This document shows, piece after piece, positions 48,331 to 58,105 of a stretch of 64,000 bases of DNA. The stretch lies in assembly GCA_013146195.2 (NCBI GenBank), contig CM028380.1, positions 85,066,049 through 85,130,048 on the forward strand, read 5' to 3'. Position 1 is the stretch's first letter. Each line of letters opens with the position of its first letter. This DNA is from Codonopsis lanceolata. Lineage: Eukaryota; Streptophyta; Magnoliopsida; Asterales; Campanulaceae. The position numbers were made by a program, and so were the translations under genes. The notes under the pieces were generated by a model, which ran no database searches, was not told where the DNA came from, and worked only from the letters and a program-made list of their open reading frames with translations.

Positions 48331-49481
48331 CTATCACGGCCGTAGACCCCTGAACCTCGTGCTGATCAAGCGCAAACACACGGCCCTGCACCTTGGGTTT
48401 CCCGTCTGCACTCCTCTTGGCTCCAGACTGAGCCACATTTCCCGGTTGAGTTGCCCCAGCTTTCGGGCACTCCTTCCTAAAATGAGTACCATCTCCACAA
48501 ATTGTACACTTTCCTTGCTTTGCCCAACACCAATCAACTGTATGTCTAGCTTCCGACAATAGCGCAAGTCATACTCCCACTACGCTGTCCTTGTTGCCCC
48601 TGAGATGAAGAAGTATTGTTACCTTGCTTCCCAGACTGTGGCCTACCTTGGCCTCCACCTCTTCTATCACAGTTCCCCTGGTATCCCCTTCTATTACCAG
48701 AATTATTTCCCTGATTATTGTTCTGAGTAGACTGCCGTGCATTACTAGAATTATTCTTGACCCGGTGTTCCTCAATATCTTGCTCCACCTCATACGCTCG
48801 ATCAACTGCACTCCGATAATCGGTGAGCTTAAGTGCAAGAATCTGTTTTCTAAACTCAGTTCTTAACCCCTTTACAAACTTATGTGTTCTCCGTGCTTCC
48901 GTAGGAATCAGATACGTGCAATAACGGCTCAATTCTGTGAATTTCGCGGAATACTCCGCCACGGTCATGCTACCTTGCTCAAGATCATAGAATTCCTTCT
49001 CCCTTTGGTTGCGAACCACATCCGGCACATATTCATTCTTAAACTCTCTTTGGAAATTGGCCCAAGTAATGGGAACTTGCTGAATCTCCCAGCTCTCCTT
49101 CAACACAGTCCACCAATGTTCGGCGGCTCCCTTAAACTTAAACGTCGCTAGCATAACCCTTTCTTCGTCGGTACACCCCAACATGGACAATATCTTGATC
49201 ATTTCCTCAATCCACAACTCGGCCTCCCTCGGTTTCGGTTCCCCAAGAAACGCGCTAGGCTTTAACTTAAGAAATCTCTTTAAGAGAGTAGTGTCAGTCC
49301 TTGGTCTCGGTGGTGGAGGTGGTGGTGGTCGCCTCCCCGCTTGGCCTCCCGGGCCCCGCCGAAAAGCCATTAATCTGCGATGTAATTCAGCCATATCCGA
49401 ACTACCGGATTCTCTCGGCGGCGGTACCTCTCGCCAGCTCAACCGACCTCTCCTGGGTCTACCTCTCCTGGGATTATCCAT
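48287..49481 (-). pseudogene. Chromovirus gag (capsid and zinc knuckles)
   Basis: The natural start is the ATG at 49481 (MDNPRRGRPRRGRLSWREV). The upstream GTG at 49502 is not needed. An Arg/Pro-rich N-terminus with an eight-proline run comes first. Then comes the capsid with LKRFLKLKPSAFLGEPKPRE, GCTDEERVMLATFKFKGAAE, EHWWTVL, ITWANFQREFKNEYVP, KEFYDLEQGSMTVAEYSAKF and HKFVKGLRTEFRKQIL. A low-complexity Asn/Gly/Gln-rich linker follows. The first CCHC knuckle near 48550 is destroyed by two compensating frameshifts, while the second, CTICGDGTHFRKEC near 48490, is intact in the shifted frame. It packages genomic RNA in the virus-like particle. Gag and pol were probably one frame originally. Confidence 0.87.
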
Positions 49482-49577
49482 CAGACCCCTACAAGAATTC
49501 ACTCGACGTTAAAATCAACACACAAATAACCAACCCAACTAGGCCATGGAACCTATCCTGGCCGACAGCTAACCTAT

Positions 49578-49590
49578 GGCTCTGATACCA
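49578..49590 (-). promoter_or_regulatory. Primer binding site, tRNA-iMet
   Basis: The minus strand reads TGGTATCAGAGCC, matching the 3' end complement of plant initiator-Met tRNA. It begins two bases inside the end of the 5' LTR at 49593. It marks the start of minus-strand DNA synthesis. Confidence 0.9.
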
Positions 49591-50281
49591 ACTGTGACGG
49601 CCCGACCCGGACCCCAATGCGAGATCCCGAATCGTGCCGTCCAAATAATCAATAACACAAGCATGCACAAGTAGGATTATAAAATTCATGTGGCGCAACA
49701 TCGCATACGAATAACAACTCGGCTACACTTGGCCGGAAAAACAACTTAATATAAACAAGTCATCGGCGTTACATGAACCCAACAACTACTCCTACAATTT
49801 TAACACATGCTTATAAAACCTCAACGGCCACAACATGCCGGAGACAACAACAACAATAATAATTAAACGAGATTTAGCGGAAGAAACTGTAGCGAACCAA
49901 TAACATATAAACATGCTCGACATATAAGTTAGCATACAAAAGATTACAAGTGACAAATCATTAAGTCTACCACAACAACAAAAACCCCAAGTCAAGTCTA
50001 TTTGACTTGCTTCCCAACGTCCTTGCCAAAATAAAAGACTAATTATCAAAAGTCCCAAAAAGAGCAACCTTGAGCTCACAAACGACCAAGCGTGAAATAG
50101 CGAGTCTAACGTGGACCGTCTCCTCGGCTCGGATCTAAGGAAAACAAAACAAACAAATAGGGTAAGTCGAAAGACTTAGTAAGTGAATATCAAATTAAAT
50201 ATGGATTTTTATTAAAAAATTCTCTCTCTAGAAAAATTCTCTCCAGATTTCTCTATTGGGCGCCGTTAGGGTTTGTTCACT

Positions 50282-51661
50282 ATGGCGGCGGCTTCTGCCG
50301 GAGCCAGTGACCAGCCGGCACCATCAACTACCTCTCATAAGCAATCCTTTGCCTCTGTTGTTTCTGGTCAAGCGCCATCACCTGTTCCTCTCATTCCCAC
50401 ATCTACCTTCAAGGGTGAACCTTGCCTAAAACTCAATTCGGATTTGATTAGCTTGCTTGCCAAGCCATTCCATCACACCCTTGTCGGCAAATTCTCTCAT
50501 GGTAGGCCATCCATGGAAACTCTTCGGAAAAATTTTCTAACCCTTGGCCTTAAAGCCGATGTCACCATAGGCCACTTAGATGCTAAACACATACTTATTC
50601 AAGCTCATCATGAGAATGATTTCCAACGTCTTTGGATCAAAGATCAATGGTACTTGGGTCCATATCCCATGCGAGTGTTTAAATGGACACCTGATTTTCG
50701 TCCGGAGGTGGAGAGCCCGATAGTCCCAGTTTGGTTTGATTTCCCAGGTCTCCCGATCTACTTGTTTCACAAACAAGCTCTCTTCTCTATTGCTAGCCTC
50801 ATTGGAAAGCCCCTCATTCTTGATAATCCTACGGCTAATCTTTCTCGCCCTAGTGTTGCTAGGGTTTGTATCGAGATAGACCTAACGAAGCCTCTCCCAA
50901 AACGAATCTGGATTGATTGCGGTTCGGAAAAAGATGGCTTTTGGCAACATGTTTTTGCGGATAAACTTCCTCAATACTGTTCTCTATGTCACAGGCAAGG
51001 TCATGAGGATATGAATTGCAAAACCCAACATCAATCTTCTGGCAATGATCAGGCCAAGAATTCTGCAAAGCCAGATTCCGTCACTAAAGACAATACCATA
51101 CCTGCGCCTTCAACCAAAGCGATTTGGAAACCCAAACCATCTAAGCCTTCAGAAGCTAATGCTGAGACTTCTCAGCCGCCCCATGCAAACCCTACTACAG
51201 TTGCTGAGCCAAACCCAAATTCAAACCCTAACCCTAACTCAAACCCTAGCCCTAACACTTCAGCAGACAATCAAGAATCAAATCCTAATTCTGGCATCAA
51301 CGTTAGCCCTTCTCCTTCTGCCTCTTCGGACCCTTTGTTGGAGCCAATGGTTCAGGATAAATCTCCCTCTGATGAAGCACGAGCAAACCATTCGATCGAA
51401 AAGACAACTGTTGATTCTCATCCTTCTTTGGATCCAGCTACTCAAGAGACCTCAGACCCTCTTCCTATTTCTAATTCTTTTGCTGTTCTTAATGATATTG
51501 ATGAAGAGGTTACTGGCCATGATTCGTCTTTTGAGGCTCTCAATATTGATCCAGGCATAACCGTTTCCAAACAAAAACACTCTTTTCCAGCCTCTGATCG
51601 GATCCTTCGATCTAAGTTAAAATCTGCTGCAGCCCCCCACAATGTTTCTCATGGATATTAA
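50282..51661 (+). CDS. LINE ORF1: DUF4283/zinc-knuckle RNA-binding protein
   Basis: The start is the ATG at 50282 (MAAASAGASDQPAP), giving 459 residues. The upstream TTG at 50273 is not needed. Residues about 35-190 form the DUF4283-type domain found in plant LINE ORF1 proteins, with KFSHGRPSMETLRKNFLTLG, KWTPDFRPEVESPIVPVWFD and FPGLPIYLFHKQALFSIASL. A CCHC knuckle CSLCHRQGHEDMNC follows at about 235-248. The C-terminal half is disordered, rich in Asn, Pro and Ser, with a short NPNSNP repeat coded by telomere-like AACCCTAACCCT. It should bind LINE RNA and form the ribonucleoprotein with ORF2. The frame is intact. It overlaps ORF2 by 11-20 nt, which suggests reinitiation or leaky scanning for ORF2. 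Confidence 0.88.
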   Translation: MAAASAGASDQPAPSTTSHKQSFASVVSGQAPSPVPLIPTSTFKGEPCLKLNSDLISLLAKPFHHTLVGKFSHGRPSMETLRKNFLTLGLKADVTIGHLDAKHILIQAHHENDFQRLWIKDQWYLGPYPMRVFKWTPDFRPEVESPIVPVWFDFPGLPIYLFHKQALFSIASLIGKPLILDNPTANLSRPSVARVCIEIDLTKPLPKRIWIDCGSEKDGFWQHVFADKLPQYCSLCHRQGHEDMNCKTQHQSSGNDQAKNSAKPDSVTKDNTIPAPSTKAIWKPKPSKPSEANAETSQPPHANPTTVAEPNPNSNPNPNSNPSPNTSADNQESNPNSGINVSPSPSASSDPLLEPMVQDKSPSDEARANHSIEKTTVDSHPSLDPATQETSDPLPISNSFAVLNDIDEEVTGHDSSFEALNIDPGITVSKQKHSFPASDRILRSKLKSAAAPHNVSHGY

Positions 51662-54600
51662 GGCCCTCTTTTGGAATGCCAGAGGGATAGGCAACGATCC
51701 CACCATTGCTCGTATCAAACAGCTTGTTAAGCTTCACAAAATATCCTTTATTGCTATTTTTGAACCCATGATAGATTCTGATCGCATTAACTTTATAAGT
51801 CGTAGACTTAAATTTAAATTTTGCTTCTCTAATGCTGTTAGTTCAATTTGGATTTTCGCTAAATCTGTTTTCTCTTGTTCCCTTGTTCAAGGCTCTGAAC
51901 AACAAGTTACTTTCCGAATCCAACATTACACTTGGGCGGCCTCGGCTATCTTTTCCTGTGTCTATGCAAAATGCGATTTACTTGACAGAAAATCTCTCTG
52001 GACTGAATTGGTTGATCTTAGTGAGCAGTTTCAAGATACCCCTTGGCTTGTGGGGGGGGGATTTTAATATTATCTTAGATCCTCAAGAAAAATCTGGGGG
52101 TCGCGGATGGGATCGGGAAGGTGCTATGGATTTCCATGCTAGTAATGCAGCTTGTGGTTTGTTAGATCTCGGTTTCAATGGTCCTAAATTTACATGGTGG
52201 AATAAACGTGAGGAAGGGGCCACTATCCACCAGCGTATTGATCGGCTGCTGTGCAATAATTCTTGGTTGGATATCTTTCCTCTATCAACTGTTCAACACT
52301 TGAATCGCACTTGTTCAGATCACTCTCCTTTGCTCTTGAACATTGTAAAGCCTTCTACTCCCAAGGCTCGGCCTTTCCGTTTTATTAATGCTTGGGTTCA
52401 CCATCCCACTTTTCATGAAGCTGTTCGCACTGCATGGCAATCTATATCTTCAGGCCGCCCTATGGTTAATTTTTCCTCTAAACTTCGGGCAACCAAAAAG
52501 GCTCTTCAGGCTTGGAATAAGGCTACATTTGGTAATATTTTTATGGCAGTTAAAGTTGCTGAAGATAATGTTCTGGAAAAAGAATTATTTCATGAGTTAA
52601 ATCCTTCTGGGGAGAATCGTGCAGCTCTCTTGGAGGCTCAAGCAAATTTACGTAAAGCTTTGAAAACGGAGGAAGTTTACTGGAGGCAAAAATCCAGAAT
52701 TAAGTGGTTTAAGGAAGGTGATGGTAACACCAAGATCTTTCATGCTTCGGTTCGTAACTCTCAGAGACATCTCCACATTCATTCTATCAAAAATTCTGAT
52801 GGTGTTTTGCTTGAGACTGATTCGGACATAGCTAATGGGGCTGTTGATTTTTTTCGAGATCAACTCAAGGCAGATTCCCCTCCGTTTAATTCTACTCTTG
52901 ATATGATTCCTTCTCTTATAACTGAGGAATGGAACGCCACCTTAATTTGCCCTCCGACTCTAGAGGAAATTCACTCTTCAGTTATTGGTCTCAGCCCGGA
53001 CAGTGCCCCCGGTCCTGATGGATTTTCGGGCCAATTCTTTGTGTCATGCTGGGACATTATAAAGGGTGACCTCCATCTTGCAATTCAGGAATTCTTTGCC
53101 GGCTTCTCTTTTCCTAGATCATGGACGAGCACCCTCATTGCTACAATTCCTAAAGTTGATTCTCCGGTGTCTTTTAAGGATCTGCGACCTATAAGCTTAT
53201 GTAACTTTTGCAACAAAGTTATTTCCAAAATCCTGGCTGATAGACTTGCTGCTTTCCTTCCTCATATTATTTCTCCCAACCAAAGTGCCTTCACGAAGGA
53301 AGGGTTATTCAAGACAATGTTCTTCTCGCTCAAGAACTGATTTTCTTCCTGGGGAAAAAAGTTAATGGCTCCAACATTGCTCTCAAATTAGATATGTCTA
53401 AGGCGTTTGACCGTCTTTCCTGGACATTTCTTATTCAAGTTCTCCGAAAGTTCGGTTTTCATGAAATATTCATAGATCTTATATGGAGGCTTATTTCTTC
53501 TAATTGGTTCTCTATCCTTGTTAATGGGAATCCGGCTGGATATTTTCAATCATCTCGCGGGCTCAGACAAGGTGATCCCCTTTCACCAAGTCTCTTTATC
53601 TTGGCTGCAGAAGTTCTTAGTAGAAGCCTGAATCAGCTTCATAATTTACATCCCTGTGTTCGGTTCTCCACCTCTAGCGGTTGTCCAATCATATCTCATC
53701 TGTCTTTTGCAGATGATATTATGATTTTCTGTAATGGTAATAGCCGGTCCATTCATCTCCATCTGGAAGTGTTGCACAATTATGAAGCTATGTCTGGCCA
53801 ACTTGTTAATAAAGATAAAAGTAGGCTTTTTGTGGCTCCTTCAGTCAGCAATATTCGGGCTGCTCGTATTTCTTCTCTTATGGGCATTCAAGTCGGGCCT
53901 CTTCCCATCACATATCTTGGCTGTCCTCTCTATTATGGTCGCAAGAAAAGAGCCATTTTCGATCCTCTTTTCTCCAAGATCCAACAGAGAATAGACTCTT
54001 GGATGGGTTCCTTCCTCAATGCTGCTGGTAGAATCACGCTCATTCGGCATGTCCTTCACTCTATTTCAGCCTATCTTCTAGCCTCTCTTGATCCCCCGAA
54101 GTCAGTCATTAAGTCTCTTGAGCGAGTTTTTGCCAATTTTTTCTGGGGCGGTTCAGATGGTTCGTAGAAATCGCACTGGGTTGCTTGGGATGTTTGTTGT
54201 AAACCAAAGTCTGAGGGAGGTCTCGGCATACCTTCTATTTCCTCTTTGGTTAAAGCTTATTCAGTAAAATTATGGTGGAGGTTTCGGTCTTCAAATAACA
54301 TATGGGCTTCTTTTCTCAGATCCCGCTACTGTCCTTCAGTGCACGCTACCCTTTCTACTTCTAACGGGTCTCATATATGGCGCCGTCTCAAGCAGATCCA
54401 ACCAATTGCAGAGCCCTTTATCCACTGGAATATAGGTCGCGGCCAATGCTCTATTTGGAATGATAATTGGATTCCCAATCAGCCTCTTTTTCGACCTGAT
54501 GGAAGTGATTTACATTATGTTTATGAGCTGTTTGACTCAGCTGGGACTTCTTTAACTTCCACGGCAAAAACTATTCTTCCTCCAGCAGCCACTAATTACA

Positions 54601-55738
54601 TCATAGATAATCAGATATCTATTCACAACAGTGAAGACATGCCGTGTTGGTCTAAATCCTCTTCGGGTCGTTTCTCTCTTTCTTCAGCCGCTTCAATTGT
54701 GTCGACTCCCACTTCTCACTCCTTATCCTCCAAATTTATATGGCATAAGCTCATCCCCTCGAAGATTGGAATTTTTATATGGAGGCTTTTTCTAAAGCGT
54801 ATCCCTGTTGATGAAGGTCTGATTCAGAAAGGGTTCCAGCTTGCTTCCAGATGTGTGTGCTGCCCCATCCCTTCAATTGAAACTTTCTCTCATCTTTTCC
54901 TTCATGGCTCCTTAGCTTCTAATATATGGCAGGCTTATCACCTTTCTCACGGGCTTCCTATTGATGGTAATTCAATACAACAACGTTGCATGGCTGGTTG
55001 GTGTTCTGTCTCTTCAGCCTCTCACAAATTCCTCCCCTCTCTCATTCTTTGGCATATATGGAAATCGCGAAATGCCTTGCTTCATGATATCTCTCAAGTG
55101 AATATTTCTTCATCTATTCGGGCCATTAATTGTGACTTATCTGCCATCATGGAAGGAGGCAGTTTCATCACTTTGGGTAACTCTACGGGAATTATATCCC
55201 ATGCTTCCAGAAGGCAAGTCAAAGTCCATGCAGTTTTTTGGAACAAGCCTCCTCCTAATATTCTGAAACTTAATTCAGACGGAGCCAGCCGAGGGAATCC
55301 GGGTTCCAGTGGGGGTGGAGGCATCATTCGCAACTCTCAAGGTGCCATTGTCTATGCCTATTCTTCTTTCTATGGTCATGCTACAAACACGGTAGCGGAA
55401 TTAAAGGCTCTAGTTCAGGGAGTTCGTTGGTTGCATGCTCACAACTATCATAATTCTATCATTGAAATGGATTCTAAGACCATCTTTAATTGGCTCACTA
55501 AAGATCACCAGCCTCCTTGGTCGGCTTTTTACTATGTCCACTCCCTCCTCTCCATGCAAGCGGTGCCGGTATATTTTTGCCACGCACGGAAGCTAATTAT
55601 GTTGCGGACAGTCTTGCTAATTTGGCGGTTGATCGTGGTTTTGACTCGGATTTCACCTTGCTTGCTAGTCTGCCTCCCTTTATTAAAGGCAATATTATTT
55701 TAGATAGTCGTGGTCTTGCTCATGTTCAGATTTCTTAA
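51642..55738 (+). pseudogene. LINE ORF2: endonuclease, reverse transcriptase, zf-RVT, RNase H
   Basis: The start is ATG 51642 or 51651. The endonuclease has LFWNARGIGND, the metal-site glutamate in IFEPMID, GDFN, HQRIDRLL and CSDHSPLLL. RT has SAPGPDGFSGQFF, FKDLRPISLCNF, LDMSKAFDRLSW, RGLRQGDPLSPSLF and the catalytic FADDIMIF. A zf-RVT region follows with FIWHKLIPSKIGIFIWRLFL and CVCCPIPSIETFSHLFLHG. A plant-type RNase H follows with LNSDGASRGNPGSSGGGGII, AELKALVQGV and MDSKTIFNWL. Breaks: one extra G in the run at 52052-52060, one base lost near 53296-53300, TAG at 54165-54167 and one G lost near 55586-55590. All domains are present, so a parent copy was complete. Either the copy died quickly, moved in trans, or the indels are sequencing errors. 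Confidence 0.92.
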
Positions 55739-55897
55739 TTTTGTATCTTTCCTTTTCGAGGTTAGGCTCCTTTGTCCTCCCATTTATAAGGGCCAGGCTG
55801 GTTGTCCCCCTCAAGTTTGTATTTTTTCCATTTTTTTAATAAAATCCCGCAGGGTGCCGCCCCTGCTTCTCTAAAAAAAAAAAAAAAAAAAAAGAAA
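55739..55897 (+). other. LINE 3' UTR and poly(A) tail
   Basis: The UTR contains CATTTTTTTAATAAAATCCC, with an AATAAA signal near 55837. It ends in about 21 A residues from 55873 plus AAAGAAAG-type slippage before the duplication at 55898. Confidence 0.85.
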
Positions 55898-58105
55898 GAA
55901 AGACTTAGTAAGTTACTAAAATGCATGATCATGTTATAACATGGCATTTATCACAATTATAGCTCATGTTCATCATATAGCACTTAGCACATTATTCACG
56001 TAAGTGCAAGAAAATAAATCATACAAGTAGGATATGATATAGGCACGACCGCTCAGAGCTCCACGCAAATTAGTTTGTTAACCCAATATCGTGACTACGA
56101 TGCTCTTGACTTCGCATCGATATACCGAACTCCGCCGGCTAATAGCAGCCAGTGACGCACGTATTGTTACGGCAAAGGGGCTACTTCCCCATTGCGGCCT
56201 ACAATGGATGGGTGTGTGAGGTCCCAGGTACGGCGATCCATAGCGAGCACGAATCTCTCAATTCGTGAAGGCTATACATCGTCCTACCCTGACATAAAAA
56301 TCAAACCAAATAGTGCCAGTTGGACTTAATGCAATGCACAAGTAGATGTTTACTCGTTAAGACCAAATAATGATTGAATTCGACAAGAGCGAACTCGACC
56401 GACCAAGTAGGGTATAAATCTCTACAATAAATCATGTCAAGGCAATTAATTGCTCATAACCAAATAATCACAACGGGTTCAAATGCACATAATTAAACTC
56501 AACTTAAAATTGAGTAAACTTGACCAAACGATGTCCAAACTTCGTAGGGATTGAAATTAGGGTTTAACATGTTCAAATCTTCCCTAGAGTCGACTCGGTT
56601 GAGTCTTTACTAAAATTCCAAATTCGGTAGTTGAAGCTATGTGCTTCATAACTCAACCTAGGCCATTACTAAGCTCATCTAAGTCATAAATTCATCATAG
56701 AGTCCAATATTGAGGATAGAACACATAACAACTTCACAACATATCATGAAGGCATACATTAGGGCATTCTCATATAACAACACTTCCATCACAAATATAA
56801 TACATGTTTCTAACATGTTCAAAACTTTAAATAGACAAGATGAAAGAGTATTATAAACATTCATAGGCAAGAAATCATCCTATACATGCTCCTAGCAAGT
56901 TCATAATTTCAAAATACAAGAAGAGAGCATAGGAAGCATATTTGTGTCCTCATTGACCTCAATCATCATAAGCTTTGTTTCCTTAGGGTCAATGAGAACT
57001 AAAGAGAAGAAGAAGAAGAGTAACTTACTTGAATACTACACCAAAGAAAGCAAATGAGAAGATTGTTCGGTTAAAGATGATCTACTCTTCGAGCTCTACA
57101 CTTTTGATGAAGGTGGCTTGAGCAAATGGAGAAGGAATGAGGGAAGACCAAGAGAATAGCTTCAAGAAGCCATGGGAGAAGCTTGAGAGAAAGGAAATTC
57201 GTTTTTAGAGAGTGAAGGTGAGAAATGAAGGTCAAAATCTGAAGACATGGCTTATATTGGTCTAGAATTTGAGTGGGACAAGTGTCAAGCTAATGTGGTT
57301 AGCAAATATCTGATTTTGGTGGCTTAATTGGTCACTAATGCACTCTTAATCCACTCTAAAAACATGTTAGATATGTTAGGACATAATCAAGGAGGGTTAG
57401 GGAGGTTTAGGAAAGGTTTAGATAGGGGGTTTAGGTGTATAAGTCGTTCATCATCAAAAAGCAGGGGAAAAAATCCGTAAGTGAATCGATGTTGAGGCGG
57501 GCGCCTCAACTCGAGGCCATCTCCAGATTCGATCATTTTGTAATTGCTCTCGAACTTGAGGCGGGCGCCTCACAAGGTGCCAGGCGGGCGCCTGGGCTTC
57601 TGGACCTTCAAAACTTGGTCTAAACATGCCCTAAATGGTCCCAAACTTATGGGCAACCATTCTAAGGTCTAACCCAACTCAAAACAAGTCGGAAACACAC
57701 CCGAACAACATCCGGAACAAGGTAGAACAAGGCTCGAATCAAGCGACGAATGATTAACGAATCAAACTCCAATCAAACACCAATCAAACTAGGATAACTT
57801 GGACATGAAAAAGGCTTGTTTCAACATGGTTATGACCTGAATACAAAGCCAAGAACTCAACGAACACTTCGCACGACGAAATAGAAGCAATTACGAGCAA
57901 CGAGGGGAATCGCTAAGGCCAAAATCAAAGCAATCGAACCGGCGATTCAACAAGCAAGCATACATGATTCTAAACATGTTAAGAGCTTCATGAATGACTT
58001 ATGAATGTTTCTAAATCATTTATAAACTAAGTAAACATGCTCTCAAACAACAAGAAAACAAGAAGACAAGCATACAATGCACATGCAAGAATACGGGTTG
58101 TTACA

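Larger units (their letters stand above)
50184..55897 (+). mobile_element. Full-length plant L1-type LINE
   Basis: This 5.7-kb element was inserted in the chromovirus 5' LTR. A perfect 15-bp duplication GAAAGACTTAGTAAG lies at 50169-50183 and 55898-55912. It has a short 5' leader (about 98 nt), ORF1, an overlapping ORF2, a 3' UTR and a poly(A) tail. Transcription is opposite to the host element. Intact duplications and a complete 5' end argue for a recent, non-truncated insertion. Confidence 0.96.
42124..58105 (-). mobile_element. Complete family A chromovirus (Ty3/gypsy, Tekay/Del-like), with a LINE nested in its 5' LTR
   Basis: The element reads right to left: 5' LTR (49593-58105), iMet primer site, gag, protease, RT, RNase H, integrase with a chromodomain-like tail, polypurine tract, 3' LTR (42124-44921). 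The whole is flanked by perfect AAGCA duplications at 42119-42123 and 58106-58110. Without the LINE it is about 10.3 kb. The Tekay/Del assignment rests on the long LTRs, gag style and chromodomain type; it is a likely lineage call, not a proven one. The LTRs are nearly identical apart from small indels, so insertion should be recent. As written, gag and pol carry single-base frameshifts. Confidence 0.95.
49593..58105 (-). repeat. 5' LTR of the chromovirus, interrupted by a LINE
   Basis: The ends match the 3' LTR (TGTAACAACCCG at 58105, CCGTCACA at 49593). Without the LINE (50184-55897) and one copy of its duplication, the length is 2784 bp against 2798 bp for the 3' LTR. The remaining differences include five short places in 57470-57560 where the 3' LTR has CTG, CTA or similar and this copy has CG. 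Frames at 49792-50079 and 56679-57623 are LTR sequence. Confidence 0.94.

Noticed and set aside
49183..49512. Plus-strand 109-codon ORF with a glycine run
   Set aside because: It is the antisense of the gag proline-rich N-terminus.
50273..50281. TTG at 50273 as ORF1 start
   Set aside because: An ATG in good context follows at 50282.
51200..51270. Telomere-like AACCCTAACCCT as an interstitial telomere
   Set aside because: It codes for the NPNSNP repeat of LINE ORF1 and is short.
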